A stretch of DNA of 64,000 nt from Arthrobacter sp. FW306-07-I. Lineage in GTDB: Bacteria; Actinomycetota; Actinomycetes; Actinomycetales; Micrococcaceae. The stretch lies in NCBI RefSeq assembly GCF_021800405.1, contig NZ_CP084550.1, positions 1,860,001-1,924,000 on the forward strand, given 5' to 3'. The notes under the pieces are model-generated. The model did not search any database. It was given only the letters and a program-made list of their open reading frames with translations, and had not been told where the DNA came from. The position numbers and the translations under genes were made by a program. The stretch's first letter is position 1, and the number at the start of each line of letters is the position of its first letter. Shown piece after piece: positions 26,308-36,394 of this stretch.

Positions 26308-27932
26308 GCAGCTCCGGCGGCAACGCAGGCGGACAAGGCAACGCCGGAGGGCGGGGTGGCGCCGGGAGGAACGGCCAAGGCAGCAGCGGCGGACCCGCCG
26401 GTGGCCGCGGCAGGGGCGGACCTCCGGACACCAGCAGGCGCAATGCCCAGGGACGGGAACGCAACCGCGGGCCCAAACGAAACTTCACCGAGCAGGCGCC
26501 GTCGCAGCGGACCAGGCGCGCCGACCCCGCGCGCCTGGTGGCTTTCGAAGTCCTTCGCGCCGTGGCCCAGGAGGACGCCTACGCCAACCTGGTGCTGCCC
26601 GCCCGCATCCGGCACCACCACCTGGACAAGCGGGACGCCGGCTTTGCCACCGAGCTGAGCTACGGGGCCCTGCGCGGCCAGGGCACCTACGACGCCATCC
26701 TGGCACGCTGCGTGGACCGGCCCCTGTCCCAACTCGATCCCGCCGTCCTGGACGCCCTCCGCATCGGCGCGCACCAGCTGCTGGCCATGCGGGTCCCGGC
26801 GCACGCGGCACTGGACCAGACCGTGGGGCTGGCCCGTGCAGTCATTGGCGCCGGTCCCTCCGCCTTGATCAACGCCGTCCTGCGCAAGGTGTCCGCCCGC
26901 ACCCTTGAAGAGTGGCTGGACCTGCTGGTGGAGGGCGAAACCGACCAGACGAAGATTGCCGCGCTGCGGTTCGCCCACCCCGAGTGGATCGTGCGGGCCA
27001 TGCGCCAGTCGCTTGTGGCACACGGCAGGCCCGCCACCGAAGTCGACGGCCTGCTGGAAGCGGACAATGCCGCCCCGGTGGTCAACCTGGTGGCCCTGCC
27101 CGGGCTGGGCAGCCTGGACGAAGCCCTGGAAAACGGTGCCGCCCCCGGCGAACTGGTGGAAGGCTCCGCGCTCTCCAGCGGCGGGGACCTGGGCCGCCTC
27201 GCGTCCGTGCGGGCCGGCACCACGCGGGTGCAGGACGTTGGGTCCCAGTTGGTGGCCAGGGCCCTTGCTGCCGTGGACCTCGGCGGGGCGTCGGACCGTG
27301 CAGGCGCAGACGGCACAGCGCCGGACTCAACGAAGGAGGCCTGGCTGGACCTCTGCGCGGGACCCGGTGGAAAAGCTGCGCTCCTTGGTGCCCTGGCGCA
27401 CCAGCGCGGTGCCACACTGCTGGCGAACGAACCCGCGCCGCACAGGGCAAAGCTCGTCAGCCAGGCGTTGTCTGCCGTTCCGCACGACACCTGGCAGGTT
27501 CGCACCGGTGACGGCCGGGAAGTGGGGGCCGAGCAGCCGGAACGGTACACCCGTGTGCTGGTGGACGTTCCCTGCACCGGCCTGGGAGCACTGCGGCGCC
27601 GGCCGGAGTCCCGGTGGCGGCGCTCGCCCAAGGACATCACGGACCTCGGCCCGTTGCAGCGCGAACTGCTGGCCTCCGCCCTTGCGGCAGTCCGTCCCGG
27701 GGGAGTGGTGGCCTACGTGACCTGTTCACCGCATCCGGCGGAGACCACTGCTGTGGTGGCGGACGTCCTGCGCAAGCGCGATGACCTGGAACTCCTCGAC
27801 GCCGGCGCCGCCCTTGACGCTGTCAGCCTGACCGGAAGCCTTGAGGCCGGGCACGACATGACGGCCCAGCTCTGGCCCCACATCCACCACACCGACGCCA
27901 TGTTCCTGGCCCTGATCAAGAAGAAGGCCTGA
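26304..27932 (+). CDS. rsmB: 16S rRNA m5C methyltransferase, RsmB/NOP family
   Basis: 542 residues. The first 70 are Gly/Arg/Asn-rich and disordered. Next comes a NusB-like RNA-binding domain (about 75-225), then the methyltransferase domain (about 330-540). SAM site [13 protein letters not shown]; catalytic cysteines in [18 protein letters not shown] and [11 protein letters not shown]. It methylates a cytosine (E. coli C967) in 16S rRNA. It overlaps fmt by ATGA. The disordered N-terminus is longer than in E. coli RsmB (429 residues), as is common in actinobacteria. Confidence 0.93.
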   Translation: MSSSGGNAGGQGNAGGRGGAGRNGQGSSGGPAGGRGRGGPPDTSRRNAQGRERNRGPKRNFTEQAPSQRTRRADPARLVAFEVLRAVAQEDAYANLVLPARIRHHHLDKRDAGFATELSYGALRGQGTYDAILARCVDRPLSQLDPAVLDALRIGAHQLLAMRVPAHAALDQTVGLARAVIGAGPSALINAVLRKVSARTLEEWLDLLVEGETDQTKIAALRFAHPEWIVRAMRQSLVAHGRPATEVDGLLEADNAAPVVNLVALPGLGSLDEALENGAAPGELVEGSALSSGGDLGRLASVRAGTTRVQDVGSQLVARALAAVDLGGASDRAGADGTAPDSTKEAWLDLCAGPGGKAALLGALAHQRGATLLANEPAPHRAKLVSQALSAVPHDTWQVRTGDGREVGAEQPERYTRVLVDVPCTGLGALRRRPESRWRRSPKDITDLGPLQRELLASALAAVRPGGVVAYVTCSPHPAETTAVVADVLRKRDDLELLDAGAALDAVSLTGSLEAGHDMTAQLWPHIHHTDAMFLALIKKKA

Positions 27933-28014
27933 ACGGGAGGAAAACCCGTGCAGCTTTCAAACCACCCACGTATTTGTCCGTGGTACCACCGCACCTTCAG
28001 CGAAAGGCACACCC

Positions 28015-28692
28015 TTGACGCAATGCTGCATCAACCCGAGCATCCTCTCCGCCGACTTCGTCAACCTTGAAGCTGAACTTCAGCGGATCAGCAATGCCGA
28101 CGCCGTGCACGTAGACGTCATGGACAACCACTTCGTCCCCAACCTGACCATCGGGCTTCCCGTCGTCCAGCGGATCCAGGCCGTCAGCCCGGTTCCGCTC
28201 GACGCCCACCTCATGATTGCCGATGCCGACCGCTGGGCACCCGGGTTCGCCGACGCGGGCCTGGCGTCGGTGACGTTCCACGCCGAGGCCTCCATTGCAC
28301 CCATCAAGCTGGCCCGGGAGCTGCGCAGCAGGGGAGCCAAGGCGGGGATGGCCCTGCGGCCTGCCACGCCGGTTGAGCAGTACCTGGACATGCTGTCCGA
28401 GCTGGACATGCTGCTCATTATGACGGTGGAGCCAGGCTTCGGCGGCCAGGCCTTCCTGGACGTCACCCTGCCCAAGATCCGCAGGGCCCGCGCAGCCGTG
28501 GACGGATCAGGGGCTGCCGTGGCCATCCAGGTGGACGGCGGCATCACCGAGGAAACCATTGAGCGCGCCGCTGAGGCCGGCGCCAATGTCTTCGTGGCAG
28601 GCTCCGCCGTTTACGGCGCGGACGATCCCGCCGCCGCCATCGACCTGCTGCGCGCCAAGGGTGCGCGGACATTACGTGCGGCGACGGAATAA
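28015..28692 (+). CDS. rpe: Ribulose-phosphate 3-epimerase
   Basis: 225 residues of the TIM-barrel epimerase that interconverts ribulose-5-phosphate and xylulose-5-phosphate. Visible motifs: [21 protein letters not shown] (metal and catalytic Asp), [15 protein letters not shown] and QVDGGIT (second catalytic Asp). The start is TTG at 28015, with GAAAGG eight bases upstream; no in-frame ATG or GTG is nearer. It provides ribulose-5-phosphate chemistry next to the riboflavin operon, which consumes that compound through RibB. Confidence 0.95.
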   Translation: MTQCCINPSILSADFVNLEAELQRISNADAVHVDVMDNHFVPNLTIGLPVVQRIQAVSPVPLDAHLMIADADRWAPGFADAGLASVTFHAEASIAPIKLARELRSRGAKAGMALRPATPVEQYLDMLSELDMLLIMTVEPGFGGQAFLDVTLPKIRRARAAVDGSGAAVAIQVDGGITEETIERAAEAGANVFVAGSAVYGADDPAAAIDLLRAKGARTLRAATE

Positions 28693-28732
28693 CCGGGAGC
28701 CCCTGCAGGTTGTGGCACAATAACAACACACA

Positions 28733-28880
28733 TACGTGCTCCGGGGTCGGTGTAAGTCCGAACCGGCGGTGACAGTCCGCGACCCGCGAGCCGGTGTTCT
28801 CTTCAGGGGGATCCCGGCGGACGGTTGAACCGGTGGAATTCCGGTACCGACAGTTAAAGTCTGGATGAGAGAAGCACGTA
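28733..28880 (+). ncRNA. FMN riboswitch (RFN element)
   Basis: The conserved aptamer core is readable: outer stem TACGTGCT/AGCACGTA, GGTCGGTGTAAGTCC, CCGGCGGTGACAGTCC, GCGACCCG, GGTGGAATTCCGGTACCG and ACAGTTAAAGTCTGGATGA. It senses FMN and controls the downstream ribD-ribE-ribB-ribA-ribH genes. The expression platform probably involves the hairpin at 28934-28992. Confidence 0.97.
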
Positions 28881-28933
28881 CAGCTGTATCTGTGCAGCCT
28901 TGCGCCGCGCAGCGTTCTGCTGTCGTATCCCCG

Positions 28934-28992
28934 GAGCCATCGCGGTTCGACAGGGAAGGAACGACACACGAATGAACCCCCAGCGATGGCTC
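28934..28992 (+). promoter_or_regulatory. Expression-platform hairpin after the FMN aptamer
   Basis: Perfect 10-base arms GAGCCATCGC (28934-28943) and GCGATGGCTC (28983-28992), followed by TTTAA. The loop contains a GGAAGGA ribosome binding site and the ATG of a small leader ORF. The fold could end transcription or hide leader translation. Confidence 0.5.
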
Positions 28993-29070
28993 TTTAACGC
29001 CGAAACTCCTGCCGCTTTGATGGCAGGCCCACATCCCGCGTCCGCGCTGCCAACAACGGCCGCCGCATGA
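28972..29070 (+). CDS. Possible 32-residue leader peptide coupled to ribD
   Basis: Begins ATG AAC CCC CAG CGA TGG, with GGAAGGA about 11 bases upstream, and ends with a TGA overlapping the ribD ATG (ATGA). The ribD start has no strong binding site of its own (CAACGGCCGCCGC upstream), so ribD translation may depend on this ORF. The peptide (MNPQRWLFNAETPAAL and onward) has no recognised family. It lies inside the riboswitch expression platform. It may be a coupling device rather than a functional peptide. Confidence 0.4.
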   Translation: MNPQRWLFNAETPAALMAGPHPASALPTTAAA

Positions 29071-30206
29071 CGGGCGCCGTGGAACTGCACCCCGCCGCCG
29101 GGGTGGTCACCGCCTTCACCGCAGACGAAACCCGGGCCATGGATCATGCCCTCCAGGCAGCCCTCCAGGGACCGCGCGGTGCAAACCCCCTGGTGGGCGC
29201 AGTCGTCGTCGGTCCTGACGGGAAGGACCTCGTAACGGGTTACCACCGCGGAGCCGGCACCGCGCACGCCGAAGCCGACGCCATTGCCCAGGCTGCCGCC
29301 GTCGGCCTGGATCTTTCCGGCTGCACCATGGTGGTCACGCTGGAACCCTGCAACCACGTAGGCCGCACTGGCCCGTGCACGGAGGCGATCATCGCCGCGG
29401 GGATCACCGACGTCGTCTACGCGGTTGACGACCCCCACGACCCCGCCGCCGGCGGCGCCGCAACCCTGCGCGCGGCGGGCATCCGAGTCAGGAGCGGCCT
29501 TGGCGCCGAGGAAGCGCTGGACCTGAACCGCCAGTGGTTCGAGGCCGTGGCCGCCAAGCGCCCCTTCGTCACCCTCCACATCGCCCAGACGCTGGACGCC
29601 CGGATCGCCGCGGAAGACGGCACCAGCCAATGGATCTCCAGCCCCGAGTCCCTTGCGGACAACCACGGGATCCGCAGCCGCATCGACGCCATCCTGGTAG
29701 GTACCCAGACCGTGCTGGTGGACAACCCCCGGCTGACCGCCAGGGACGCTTCAGGCAATCCCTCGCCCAAACAGCCCGTCCGGGCCGTCATGGGGCTCCG
29801 CGGAATTCCGGCGGACGCCGCCATCCACGGCGACGACGGCCTGGCCGTGCACCTTCCCACCCGCGACCCGCGCGAGGCGCTGTCCATGCTTTACGACGCC
29901 GGCACCCGCCACGTCATGGTGGAGGGCGGCTCCAGCATCCTGAGCTCCTTCCTCGCCACAGGCCTGGTGGATGAACTCATTGTGTACCTGGCGCCGACCC
30001 TGCTGGGATCCGGCACCCCCTCATTGAACGGGCTCGGCATCACCAGCCTCCCGGACGCCCAGCAGTGGGAATGGGACCCGTCCGACGGCGGCGCTGTCCG
30101 TACGCTGGGCCGGGACCTTCGACTGCACCTGAGACCGCAGCGCAAAGTTGCACTCGACCACCAACCAACCCGCGCCACCGCGGAGCAAGCCCAGGGAGGC
30201 TACTGA
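29067..30206 (+). CDS. ribD: Bifunctional diaminohydroxyphosphoribosylaminopyrimidine deaminase / reductase
   Basis: 379 residues. The N-terminal deaminase domain (about 15-160) has the zinc site: THAEADAIAQ and EPCNHVGRTGPC. The C-terminal reductase domain (about 165-360) has ARIAAEDGTSQWISS and VMVEGGSSILSSFL for NADPH and substrate. It carries out steps 2 and 3 of riboflavin synthesis from the RibA product. It is the first enzyme gene after the FMN riboswitch. The stop shares a base with the ribE start (TGATG). Confidence 0.95.
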   Translation: MTGAVELHPAAGVVTAFTADETRAMDHALQAALQGPRGANPLVGAVVVGPDGKDLVTGYHRGAGTAHAEADAIAQAAAVGLDLSGCTMVVTLEPCNHVGRTGPCTEAIIAAGITDVVYAVDDPHDPAAGGAATLRAAGIRVRSGLGAEEALDLNRQWFEAVAAKRPFVTLHIAQTLDARIAAEDGTSQWISSPESLADNHGIRSRIDAILVGTQTVLVDNPRLTARDASGNPSPKQPVRAVMGLRGIPADAAIHGDDGLAVHLPTRDPREALSMLYDAGTRHVMVEGGSSILSSFLATGLVDELIVYLAPTLLGSGTPSLNGLGITSLPDAQQWEWDPSDGGAVRTLGRDLRLHLRPQRKVALDHQPTRATAEQAQGGY

Positions 30207-30868
30207 TGTTCACCGGAATTATTGCCGAGCAGGGGCAGGTGCTGTCCGTGGAGCGTGACGGCGACACCAGCGCCACCCTCCGCTTGCACGCGCCCGGCTC
30301 GACCGAGGGCCTGGCACTGGGTGGCTCCATCGCCGTCAACGGGGTCTGCCTCACGGCAACAGCGATTGACGGCAAGGACTTCAGCGTGGACGTCATGGGC
30401 GAAACCCTGGTCCGCAGCACCATCGGCGAGCTTACCGCCGGGGACACCGTGAACCTGGAGCGCTGCGTTCCCGCCGGCGGCCGCCTGGACGGGCACGTGG
30501 TGCAGGGACACGTGGACGGCGTCGGCGTCCTGCTGGAACGCGAACCCCAGGGCAACTGGGAGCGGCTGCGCTTTGGCGTGCCCGCCAACCTGGCCCGCTA
30601 CATCGCCGAGAAGGGCTCCATCGCCATCGACGGCGTCTCCCTCACGGTGACGGCAGTCAGCCCGGCAGCCGAGCAGGAGCCGTGGTTCGAAGTGGGCCTG
30701 ATTCCCACCACCCTGGCCGAAACCGGTCTGGGAACCAAGACCACCGGCAGTCGGGTGAACCTGGAAGTGGATGTGCTGGCCAAATACACCGAACGCCTGC
30801 TTGCCTTCCGCGGCGCAGGCGAAGCAACCTCCGCCGGCGAAGCCGCAATTGCCGGAGGTGCCCGGTGA
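30206..30868 (+). CDS. ribE: Riboflavin synthase, alpha subunit
   Basis: 220 residues. It dismutates two 6,7-dimethyl-8-ribityllumazine molecules to riboflavin. Two lumazine-binding barrels are visible: [10 protein letters not shown]...[12 protein letters not shown] (about 1-95) and [12 protein letters not shown]...[13 protein letters not shown] (about 97-200). The ATG at 30206 follows GGGAGG. There are about 20 extra residues at the Ala/Glu-rich C-terminus. The stop overlaps the ribB GTG by four bases. Confidence 0.95.
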   Translation: MFTGIIAEQGQVLSVERDGDTSATLRLHAPGSTEGLALGGSIAVNGVCLTATAIDGKDFSVDVMGETLVRSTIGELTAGDTVNLERCVPAGGRLDGHVVQGHVDGVGVLLEREPQGNWERLRFGVPANLARYIAEKGSIAIDGVSLTVTAVSPAAEQEPWFEVGLIPTTLAETGLGTKTTGSRVNLEVDVLAKYTERLLAFRGAGEATSAGEAAIAGGAR

Positions 30869-31608
30869 ACGCCGCAGTACACCTGGAATCCCAGGTTGCC
30901 GCCGATCTGGTGTCCGCCGCAGCGCCGGCCGCACCGGCCAGGGGACTGGACACCATCGAGGACGCCGTGCGCGCCATGGCCGCCGGCCACCCCGTTCTGG
31001 TGGTGGACAACGAGGACCGCGAAAACGAAGGCGACATTATCTTCGCCGCCCAACACGCCACGCCGGCACTGATGGGCTGGACCATCCGCTACAGCTCCGG
31101 CGTCATCTGCGTGCCGTTGACGGGAGTCCGTGCCGATGCCCTGGCCCTGCCGCCCATGACGGCCGTCAACGAGGACGCGAAGGGCACCGCCTACACCGTG
31201 TCCTGTGACGCCGCCACCGGTGTCAGCACGGGAATCTCCGCCACCGACCGGGCCCTGACCGCCCGCGTCCTCGCGGACCCGAATGCCGGTCCGGCATCCG
31301 TGACCCGGCCGGGGCATATTTTCCCGCTCCGGGCAGTTGACGGAGGTGTGCGGGAACGCCAGGGCCATACGGAGGCCGCGGTGGACCTGTGCCGCCTGGC
31401 AGGCCTGGAGCCTGTCGGGGTGATCGCGGAAGTGGTGTACGACGACGGTGAAATGATGCGCCTGGACGGGCTCCGTTCGTTCGCAGCTGAACATGGATGC
31501 CCCCTGATCTCCATCGAGGACCTGGTGGCGTATCTTGAAGCCGGGGCCGGGGGAGTCCCGCAGGAGGATGCCCGGGCGGTCCCGGGCGAAGAGAAGGAGA
31601 AGCCATGA
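30865..31608 (+). CDS. ribB: 3,4-dihydroxy-2-butanone-4-phosphate synthase
   Basis: 247 residues. It converts ribulose-5-phosphate to the four-carbon unit of riboflavin plus formate. The metal and catalytic residues are in [17 protein letters not shown], with [23 protein letters not shown] and [13 protein letters not shown] downstream. The GTG start lies in the end of ribE. It is a stand-alone ribB: the GTP cyclohydrolase II part is the next gene, in an ATGA overlap, whereas many relatives have a fused RibBA. Confidence 0.93.
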   Translation: MNAAVHLESQVAADLVSAAAPAAPARGLDTIEDAVRAMAAGHPVLVVDNEDRENEGDIIFAAQHATPALMGWTIRYSSGVICVPLTGVRADALALPPMTAVNEDAKGTAYTVSCDAATGVSTGISATDRALTARVLADPNAGPASVTRPGHIFPLRAVDGGVRERQGHTEAAVDLCRLAGLEPVGVIAEVVYDDGEMMRLDGLRSFAAEHGCPLISIEDLVAYLEAGAGGVPQEDARAVPGEEKEKP

Positions 31609-32339
31609 CGGCAGCGGCAGCCAGCGACGACAGCCACCAGGACGGCCACCGGAAGCCCCACGCGGTGTCCGGTGAAGCGCCCCATCCCGTCAGCGGAGGG
31701 CCCATCGTCCAACTCCCCACCGCCTTTGGCGACTTCGTAGCCCAGGCATGGACGGACCTCGTGACCGGCGTTGAGCATCTCGCCGTCAGTTCCCCCAACC
31801 CTCCCACCGACGGAAAAGCTCCCCTGGTGCGCCTGCACTCCGAGTGCCTGACCGGCGATGTCTTCGGTTCCTACCGCTGCGACTGCGGTGAACAACTTGC
31901 CTTCGCACTGGAACTGATCCGGGACAACGGCGGCACCCTGCTCTACCTCCGGGGCCAGGAAGGCCGCGGCATCGGGCTGGCCAACAAGATCAAGGCCTAT
32001 GCGCTGCAGGAAGCTGGCTTCGACACCGTGGAAGCCAATGAGCAGCTGGGCCTGCCCGTTGACGCCCGGTGCTACAAGGCCGCGGCCCAGATCCTCGCCG
32101 AGATGGGGCTGCATGAGGTGCGGCTGTTGAGCAACAACCCGGACAAGCAGAACAGGCTGGCCAAGGCCGGGGTGAAGGTCGTGGAAATGGTGCCCACCGA
32201 GGTGCCGTCCCGCGAACAGAACATCCGGTACCTGCGCACCAAGAAGGACCGCATGGAACACCGCCTGCTGCTGGACACGCAGGCGGCCCCCGTTTCCGTG
32301 CCGGCCCCCGAAGCCCCCTACGACCACGAACAAGACTGA
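31605..32339 (+). CDS. ribA: GTP cyclohydrolase II
   Basis: 244 residues. It opens GTP to the diaminopyrimidine precursor of riboflavin. The three zinc cysteines are in [29 protein letters not shown] and [12 protein letters not shown] (pyrophosphate and base recognition) are conserved. The first 40 residues are polar and low in complexity. The overlap with ribB (ATGA) suggests the pair arose by splitting a fused gene, or is poised for fusion, which is inference. Confidence 0.94.
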   Translation: MTAAAASDDSHQDGHRKPHAVSGEAPHPVSGGPIVQLPTAFGDFVAQAWTDLVTGVEHLAVSSPNPPTDGKAPLVRLHSECLTGDVFGSYRCDCGEQLAFALELIRDNGGTLLYLRGQEGRGIGLANKIKAYALQEAGFDTVEANEQLGLPVDARCYKAAAQILAEMGLHEVRLLSNNPDKQNRLAKAGVKVVEMVPTEVPSREQNIRYLRTKKDRMEHRLLLDTQAAPVSVPAPEAPYDHEQD

Positions 32340-32371
32340 CGTCTTCAAGAACGAACGGAACAGAAGAACCC

Positions 32372-32860
32372 ATGAGCGGACACGGCGCCCCCGACATTGA
32401 CCTGAGCACCCTCAACCCGGCCGAAACCTCACAGCTGAAGCTGGCGATCATCGCAGCCAGCTGGCACACCCAGATCATGGACGGGCTCCTGGACGGCGCG
32501 CTCCGGGCGGCCAAGGACGCCGGCATCGCCGAGCCCACCGTCCTGCGCGTTCCCGGCAGTTTTGAGCTTCCGGTGGCTGCCGCGCGGCTGGCACCGCACT
32601 TTGACGCCGTCGTTGCCCTCGGCGTCGTGATCCGCGGCGGAACCCCGCACTTCGACTACGTCTGCCAGGCCGCGACGTCGGGCCTGACCGACGTCAGCGT
32701 CTCCACCGGAGTGCCGGTGGGCTTTGGTGTGCTCACCTGCGACAACGAACAGCAGGGCCTGGACCGCGCCGGGCTCCCCGGCTCCAAGGAAGACAAGGGC
32801 CACGAAGCCGTGACCGCAGCGCTGGCCACCGCCGTCGTCCTCAAGCAGTACCGCAGCTAA
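32372..32860 (+). CDS. ribH: 6,7-dimethyl-8-ribityllumazine synthase
   Basis: 162 residues, usual family length. It condenses the RibB and RibD products into lumazine and often forms a 60-subunit shell. [36 protein letters not shown] (catalytic His) and [15 protein letters not shown] are present. An AGAAGAACCC stretch precedes the ATG. Last gene of the riboflavin operon. Confidence 0.95.
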   Translation: MSGHGAPDIDLSTLNPAETSQLKLAIIAASWHTQIMDGLLDGALRAAKDAGIAEPTVLRVPGSFELPVAAARLAPHFDAVVALGVVIRGGTPHFDYVCQAATSGLTDVSVSTGVPVGFGVLTCDNEQQGLDRAGLPGSKEDKGHEAVTAALATAVVLKQYRS

Positions 32861-32948
32861 ACGCTGCAGCGGACGGGTGCGGTGTGTATTCCCTCACATC
32901 GCGCCCGTCATGCAAGGGCCCGGGAAGCGCCCGTGCGGCCGCAGCAAG

Positions 32949-32954
32949 TAGGCT
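32949..32954 (+). promoter_or_regulatory. Leaderless-type -10 element of hisE
   Basis: TAGGCT, 7 bases before the GTG at 32962. The GGAGGG between them is too close to the start to serve as a normal ribosome binding site. Confidence 0.55.
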
Positions 32955-32961
32955 GGAGGGC

Positions 32962-33225
32962 GTGAAGAATTTCGAGACGCTGTTCGCTGAGCTCAGCGAG
33001 AAGGCAGCCGCCCGCCCGGAAGGCTCCCGCACCGTCGCTGAATTGGAGTCCGGTGTTCACGGCATCGGCAAAAAAGTCGTTGAGGAAGCAGCCGAGGTTT
33101 GGATGGCTGCCGAATATGAATCCGATGAAGCCGCGGCCGAGGAAATCTCCCAGCTGCTGTACCACCTGCAGGTTCTGATGCTCGCCAAAGGCCTGACCCT
33201 GGAAGACGTCTACAAGCATCTGTAG
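32962..33225 (+). CDS. hisE: Phosphoribosyl-ATP pyrophosphatase
   Basis: 87 residues, all-alpha MazG-like fold. It hydrolyses phosphoribosyl-ATP to phosphoribosyl-AMP, step 2 of histidine synthesis. [17 protein letters not shown] and [17 protein letters not shown] carry the metal-binding Glu/Asp residues. The start is GTG (VKNFETLF) directly downstream of a TAGGCT hexamer. hisG follows after 91 bases. Confidence 0.93.
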   Translation: MKNFETLFAELSEKAAARPEGSRTVAELESGVHGIGKKVVEEAAEVWMAAEYESDEAAAEEISQLLYHLQVLMLAKGLTLEDVYKHL

Positions 33226-33316
33226 CCACCGGTCCGGCGCGTTTTTGCCGCCGGTTCCTGCCGTGGCCTGCACTGCTTGAACACCTAGACAACTCTAAAT
33301 CCAGAAAGTACTTCCC

Positions 33317-34177
33317 ATGCTGCGAGTAGCCGTCCCCAACAAAGGCTCCCTGTCCGAAGCCGCCTCCGCCATGCTCTCCGAAGCCGGATACCGCCAGCGG
33401 CGCGACAGCCGCGAGCTGGTCATGGTGGACCCCGACAATGACATCGAGTTCTTCTTCCTCCGCCCCCGCGACATTGCCGTGTACGTGGGGCAGGGAACGC
33501 TCGACGTCGGCATCACCGGCCGCGACCTGCTGCTGGATGCCGAGGTGGAAGCCGAAGAGCTGCTTCCGCTGGGATTCGCCGCCTCCACCTTCCGCTTCGC
33601 CGGCCCGGTAGGCGACTTCAGCTCCGCCGCGGAGCTGGAAGGCAAGCGCCTGGCCACTAGTTACGACGGCCTGCTCCGGAACTACCTTGCCGAGCGCGGC
33701 ATCAACGCCAAGGTGGTCCGCCTGGACGGCGCCGTCGAATCCTCCGTCCGCCTCGGGGTCGCCGACGCCATCGCCGACGTCGTGGAAACCGGCAACACCC
33801 TGAAGGCCGCCGGAATGGAAATCTTCGGCGACCCCATCCTCAAATCCGAAGCAGTCCTGATCCGGCGCACCGGCAACGGCGGGGCCGCCAACGGCACGGC
33901 CAAGGAGATCGAAGTCCTGATCCGCCGCCTCCAGGGCGTCCTGGTGGCACGGCAGTACGTGCTGATGGACTACGACATCCGCAAGGAACTGGTGGAAAAA
34001 GCGGCCAGCCTGACCCCCGGCCTCGAGTCGCCCACGGTCTCGCCGCTGCGCGACTCCGACTGGGTGGCCGTCCGGTCCATGGTGCCCAAGAAGGAGACCA
34101 ACCGGATCATGGACGAGCTGTACGACCTCGGCGCCCGCGCCATCCTGGTCAGCAGCATCCACGCCTGCCGCATCTGA
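33317..34177 (+). CDS. hisG: ATP phosphoribosyltransferase, long form
   Basis: 286 residues. It catalyses the committed step of histidine synthesis from ATP and PRPP. It begins LRVAVPNKGSLSE. VGITGRDLLLD and the PRPP loop DVVETGNTLKAAG are visible. The C-terminal about 75 residues (LESPTVSPLRDSDWVAVRSM and onward) form the ACT-like domain that gives histidine feedback inhibition, so no HisZ partner is needed. Confidence 0.95.
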   Translation: MLRVAVPNKGSLSEAASAMLSEAGYRQRRDSRELVMVDPDNDIEFFFLRPRDIAVYVGQGTLDVGITGRDLLLDAEVEAEELLPLGFAASTFRFAGPVGDFSSAAELEGKRLATSYDGLLRNYLAERGINAKVVRLDGAVESSVRLGVADAIADVVETGNTLKAAGMEIFGDPILKSEAVLIRRTGNGGAANGTAKEIEVLIRRLQGVLVARQYVLMDYDIRKELVEKAASLTPGLESPTVSPLRDSDWVAVRSMVPKKETNRIMDELYDLGARAILVSSIHACRI

Positions 34178-34219
34178 CAACCGGCACCCTTCAGCAGCAC
34201 AGAACATCCAGGAGTTCCC

Positions 34220-34996
34220 ATGGCAGTAGCAGTTCGAGTCATTCCCTGCCTCGACGTCGACGCCGGGCGCGTGGTCAAGGGCGTCAACTTCGAAGGCCTC
34301 CGGGACGCCGGCGACCCCGTGGAGCTCGCCCACCGCTACGACAATGCCGGTGCCGACGAACTGACGTTCCTCGACGTCACGGCGTCCTCCGGCAACCGCG
34401 AGACCACCTTCGACGTGGTCCGCCGCACCGCCGAGGAAGTCTTCATCCCCCTGACCGTGGGCGGCGGCGTCCGCGGCGTGGCCGAAGTGGACAAGCTCCT
34501 GCGCTACGGCGCCGACAAGGCCTCGATCAACACCGCGGCCGTGGCCCGGCCCGACGTCATCGACGAGATCACTCGGCACTTCGGTTCCCAGGTGCTCGTC
34601 CTGTCCGTCGACGCGCGGCGCACCCGCCCGGGATCCCAGCCCACGCCGTCGGGATTCGAAGTGACCACCCACGGCGGGCGCACCGGCACCGGGATCGACG
34701 CGATCGAGTGGGCCAGGGAAGCTGCGGACCGGGGGGTGGGGGAGATCCTGCTGAACTCCATTGACGCCGACGGCACCAAGGACGGCTTCGACCTCGAGCT
34801 CATCAAGCTGGCCCGGGCCGCCGTCAAGGTCCCCATCATCGCCTCCGGCGGGGCAGGGGAGCCTGCCCACTTCCCGCCCGCAGTAGCGGCCGGCGCGGAC
34901 GCAGTCCTGGCCGCCTCGATTTTCCACTGGGGCCCGGACAACATGATGCACCAGGTCAAGGACGCCATCCGCGAAGCCGGCTTCGAAGTCAGGTAA
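34220..34996 (+). CDS. hisF: Imidazole glycerol phosphate synthase, cyclase subunit
   Basis: 258 residues, TIM barrel. With HisH it makes imidazole glycerol phosphate and [22 protein letters not shown] contains the first catalytic Asp; [20 protein letters not shown] and the second half-barrel [12 protein letters not shown] are phosphate-binding. AGGAG precedes the ATG by 5-6 bases. It is 42 bases after hisG. hisH and hisA are not in this window. Confidence 0.95.
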   Translation: MAVAVRVIPCLDVDAGRVVKGVNFEGLRDAGDPVELAHRYDNAGADELTFLDVTASSGNRETTFDVVRRTAEEVFIPLTVGGGVRGVAEVDKLLRYGADKASINTAAVARPDVIDEITRHFGSQVLVLSVDARRTRPGSQPTPSGFEVTTHGGRTGTGIDAIEWAREAADRGVGEILLNSIDADGTKDGFDLELIKLARAAVKVPIIASGGAGEPAHFPPAVAAGADAVLAASIFHWGPDNMMHQVKDAIREAGFEVR

Positions 34997-35087
34997 TGCC
35001 CGCCCGCCCCCTATCCTCGCAAGCTCGGCCAGGGAACCCCTGCGGGCGTGGGCCCATTTCGTCCTCTGTGGTCGTAGGCCTTGTTTT

Positions 35088-35732
35088 CTAGAGCCCTACT
35101 TCGGCTGACTGGAGGAGGGCGACGGCGTCCGGCTGGCCTTCGAAGGTGACCAGGGCGTGGCGGGTGCGGCCGTGGGCGTGCATGAGCAGTTCGCCCGGCT
35201 CGCCGACGATGGCCACGGAAACAGGCGCGCGCTTGGCGACGTGGCGGGGGCCGGACGGGCGCACCAGCACAATGCCAAGGTCCACGCCGCGGTACAGGAT
35301 GGCGGCGCGCTTCACCAGTTCGTCCCACAGCGCGTCGGAGTAGGCCTCATCGAGTGCCCTGGGGGCCCACCGGTCCACGGCGCGCCGGACGTCCTCGGTG
35401 TGCACGAAGTACTCGATCAGGTTGGCGCTTTCGTCCAGCGCCTTGATGCTCATCGGAGAGAGCGCGGGCGGGCCCGCGCGGAAGGTGTTTACCAGCCGGG
35501 CGTAGTCGTCGCTGCCGGTGAGCTTGGCAGCCAGCTTGGCCGTGGCCTGGTCCGATGCCTTGGCCAGCCGCTTGATCACCAGGCCGAGACCGACGGCAGC
35601 CTTGCGCTCGCGCAGGTACAGGTGCGCGGCAAGGTCCCTGGTGCGCCAGCCCTTGCACAGCGTTGGAGCATCAGGGCCCGCCGCAAGCAGGGTTTCGGCC
35701 AGGACTTCTCGGGACGGTTCGACGAAATGCAT
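35088..35732 (-). CDS. TIGR03085 family metal-binding protein
   Basis: 214 residues from the ATG giving [11 protein letters not shown]. The family belongs to the DinB/mycothiol-maleylpyruvate isomerase-like four-helix group. The His residues expected for a metal site are in the segment around [11 protein letters not shown] and [17 protein letters not shown]. The enzyme activity is unknown; related folds use mycothiol or act as metal-dependent transferases. It is transcribed divergently from hisI. TAGTTT lies eight bases before the ATG, consistent with a leaderless or very short leader mRNA. Confidence 0.75.
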   Translation of the reverse strand: MHFVEPSREVLAETLLAAGPDAPTLCKGWRTRDLAAHLYLRERKAAVGLGLVIKRLAKASDQATAKLAAKLTGSDDYARLVNTFRAGPPALSPMSIKALDESANLIEYFVHTEDVRRAVDRWAPRALDEAYSDALWDELVKRAAILYRGVDLGIVLVRPSGPRHVAKRAPVSVAIVGEPGELLMHAHGRTRHALVTFEGQPDAVALLQSAEVGL

Positions 35733-35831
35733 CACTTGTGAAACTAGCACGAGAGCTGTGGAGTTGGGCAGCACTGGAGCGGCCGGTGGCGTGCCGTTGT
35801 TCACAACAGGAGAGCGGGTGCGTGAAGGCAC

Positions 35832-35837
35832 TAGACT
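35832..35837 (+). promoter_or_regulatory. Leaderless-type -10 element of hisI
   Basis: TAGACT, 7 bases before the ATG at 35845, without a Shine-Dalgarno sequence. Confidence 0.6.
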
Positions 35838-35844
35838 TGACCCG

Positions 35845-36285
35845 ATGTCTGAGCAGCCAACCCCCGTCCAAACCGCAGGACCCGACGTGCCTCACGTGCC
35901 GTCGTCGTCCGTTGAAGCGCCCTCCGCCAGCCCCCTTCCGGAAGGGATCGCCGCGGCACTCAAGCGCGACGCCGCAGGCCTGGTGGCAGCAGTGGTGCAG
36001 CAGTACGACACCAACGAAGTGCTGATGCTCGGCTGGATGGACGATGAAGCCCTGCACCGCACCATGACCACCGGCCGGGTGACGTTCTACTCCCGCTCAC
36101 GCCAGGAGTACTGGCGCAAGGGCGACACCTCGGGGCACGTCCAGTGGGTCAAATCCGTGGCCATGGACTGCGACGGCGACGCACTGCTGGTGCGCGTCGA
36201 CCAGGTGGGTGCCGCCTGCCATACGGGCACCCGGACCTGCTTTGACGGCAGGGACCTGGCCGTGGTGGAAGGCCAGGCGGGCTAG
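35845..36285 (+). CDS. hisI: Phosphoribosyl-AMP cyclohydrolase
   Basis: 146 residues. It opens the adenine ring of phosphoribosyl-AMP, step 3 of histidine synthesis. The metal sites are MDCDGDALL and [27 protein letters not shown] and [16 protein letters not shown] are family signatures. The first 35 residues are a Pro/Ser-rich extension not needed for the fold. It is not fused to HisE, which is a separate gene at 32962. trpE follows after about 110 bases. Confidence 0.95.
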   Translation: MSEQPTPVQTAGPDVPHVPSSSVEAPSASPLPEGIAAALKRDAAGLVAAVVQQYDTNEVLMLGWMDDEALHRTMTTGRVTFYSRSRQEYWRKGDTSGHVQWVKSVAMDCDGDALLVRVDQVGAACHTGTRTCFDGRDLAVVEGQAG

Positions 36286-36394
36286 GCAGAACCGCTGCCC
36301 GGGCAGGCCCCATCGAGGCTGCAGCCACCCAGCAAGCACACCCAAGGTGCCGGCACGGCCGGCCCTCTCGAAGAACAGGCGGACAAGCATAGCC

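Noticed and set aside
32993..34951. 652-codon minus-strand open frame across hisE-hisG-hisF
   Set aside because: A shadow of three certain his genes; the translation is low in complexity and matches no family.
36286..36394. Possible trp attenuator leader peptide
   Set aside because: No short ORF with adjacent Trp codons and no terminator hairpin are visible before trpE.
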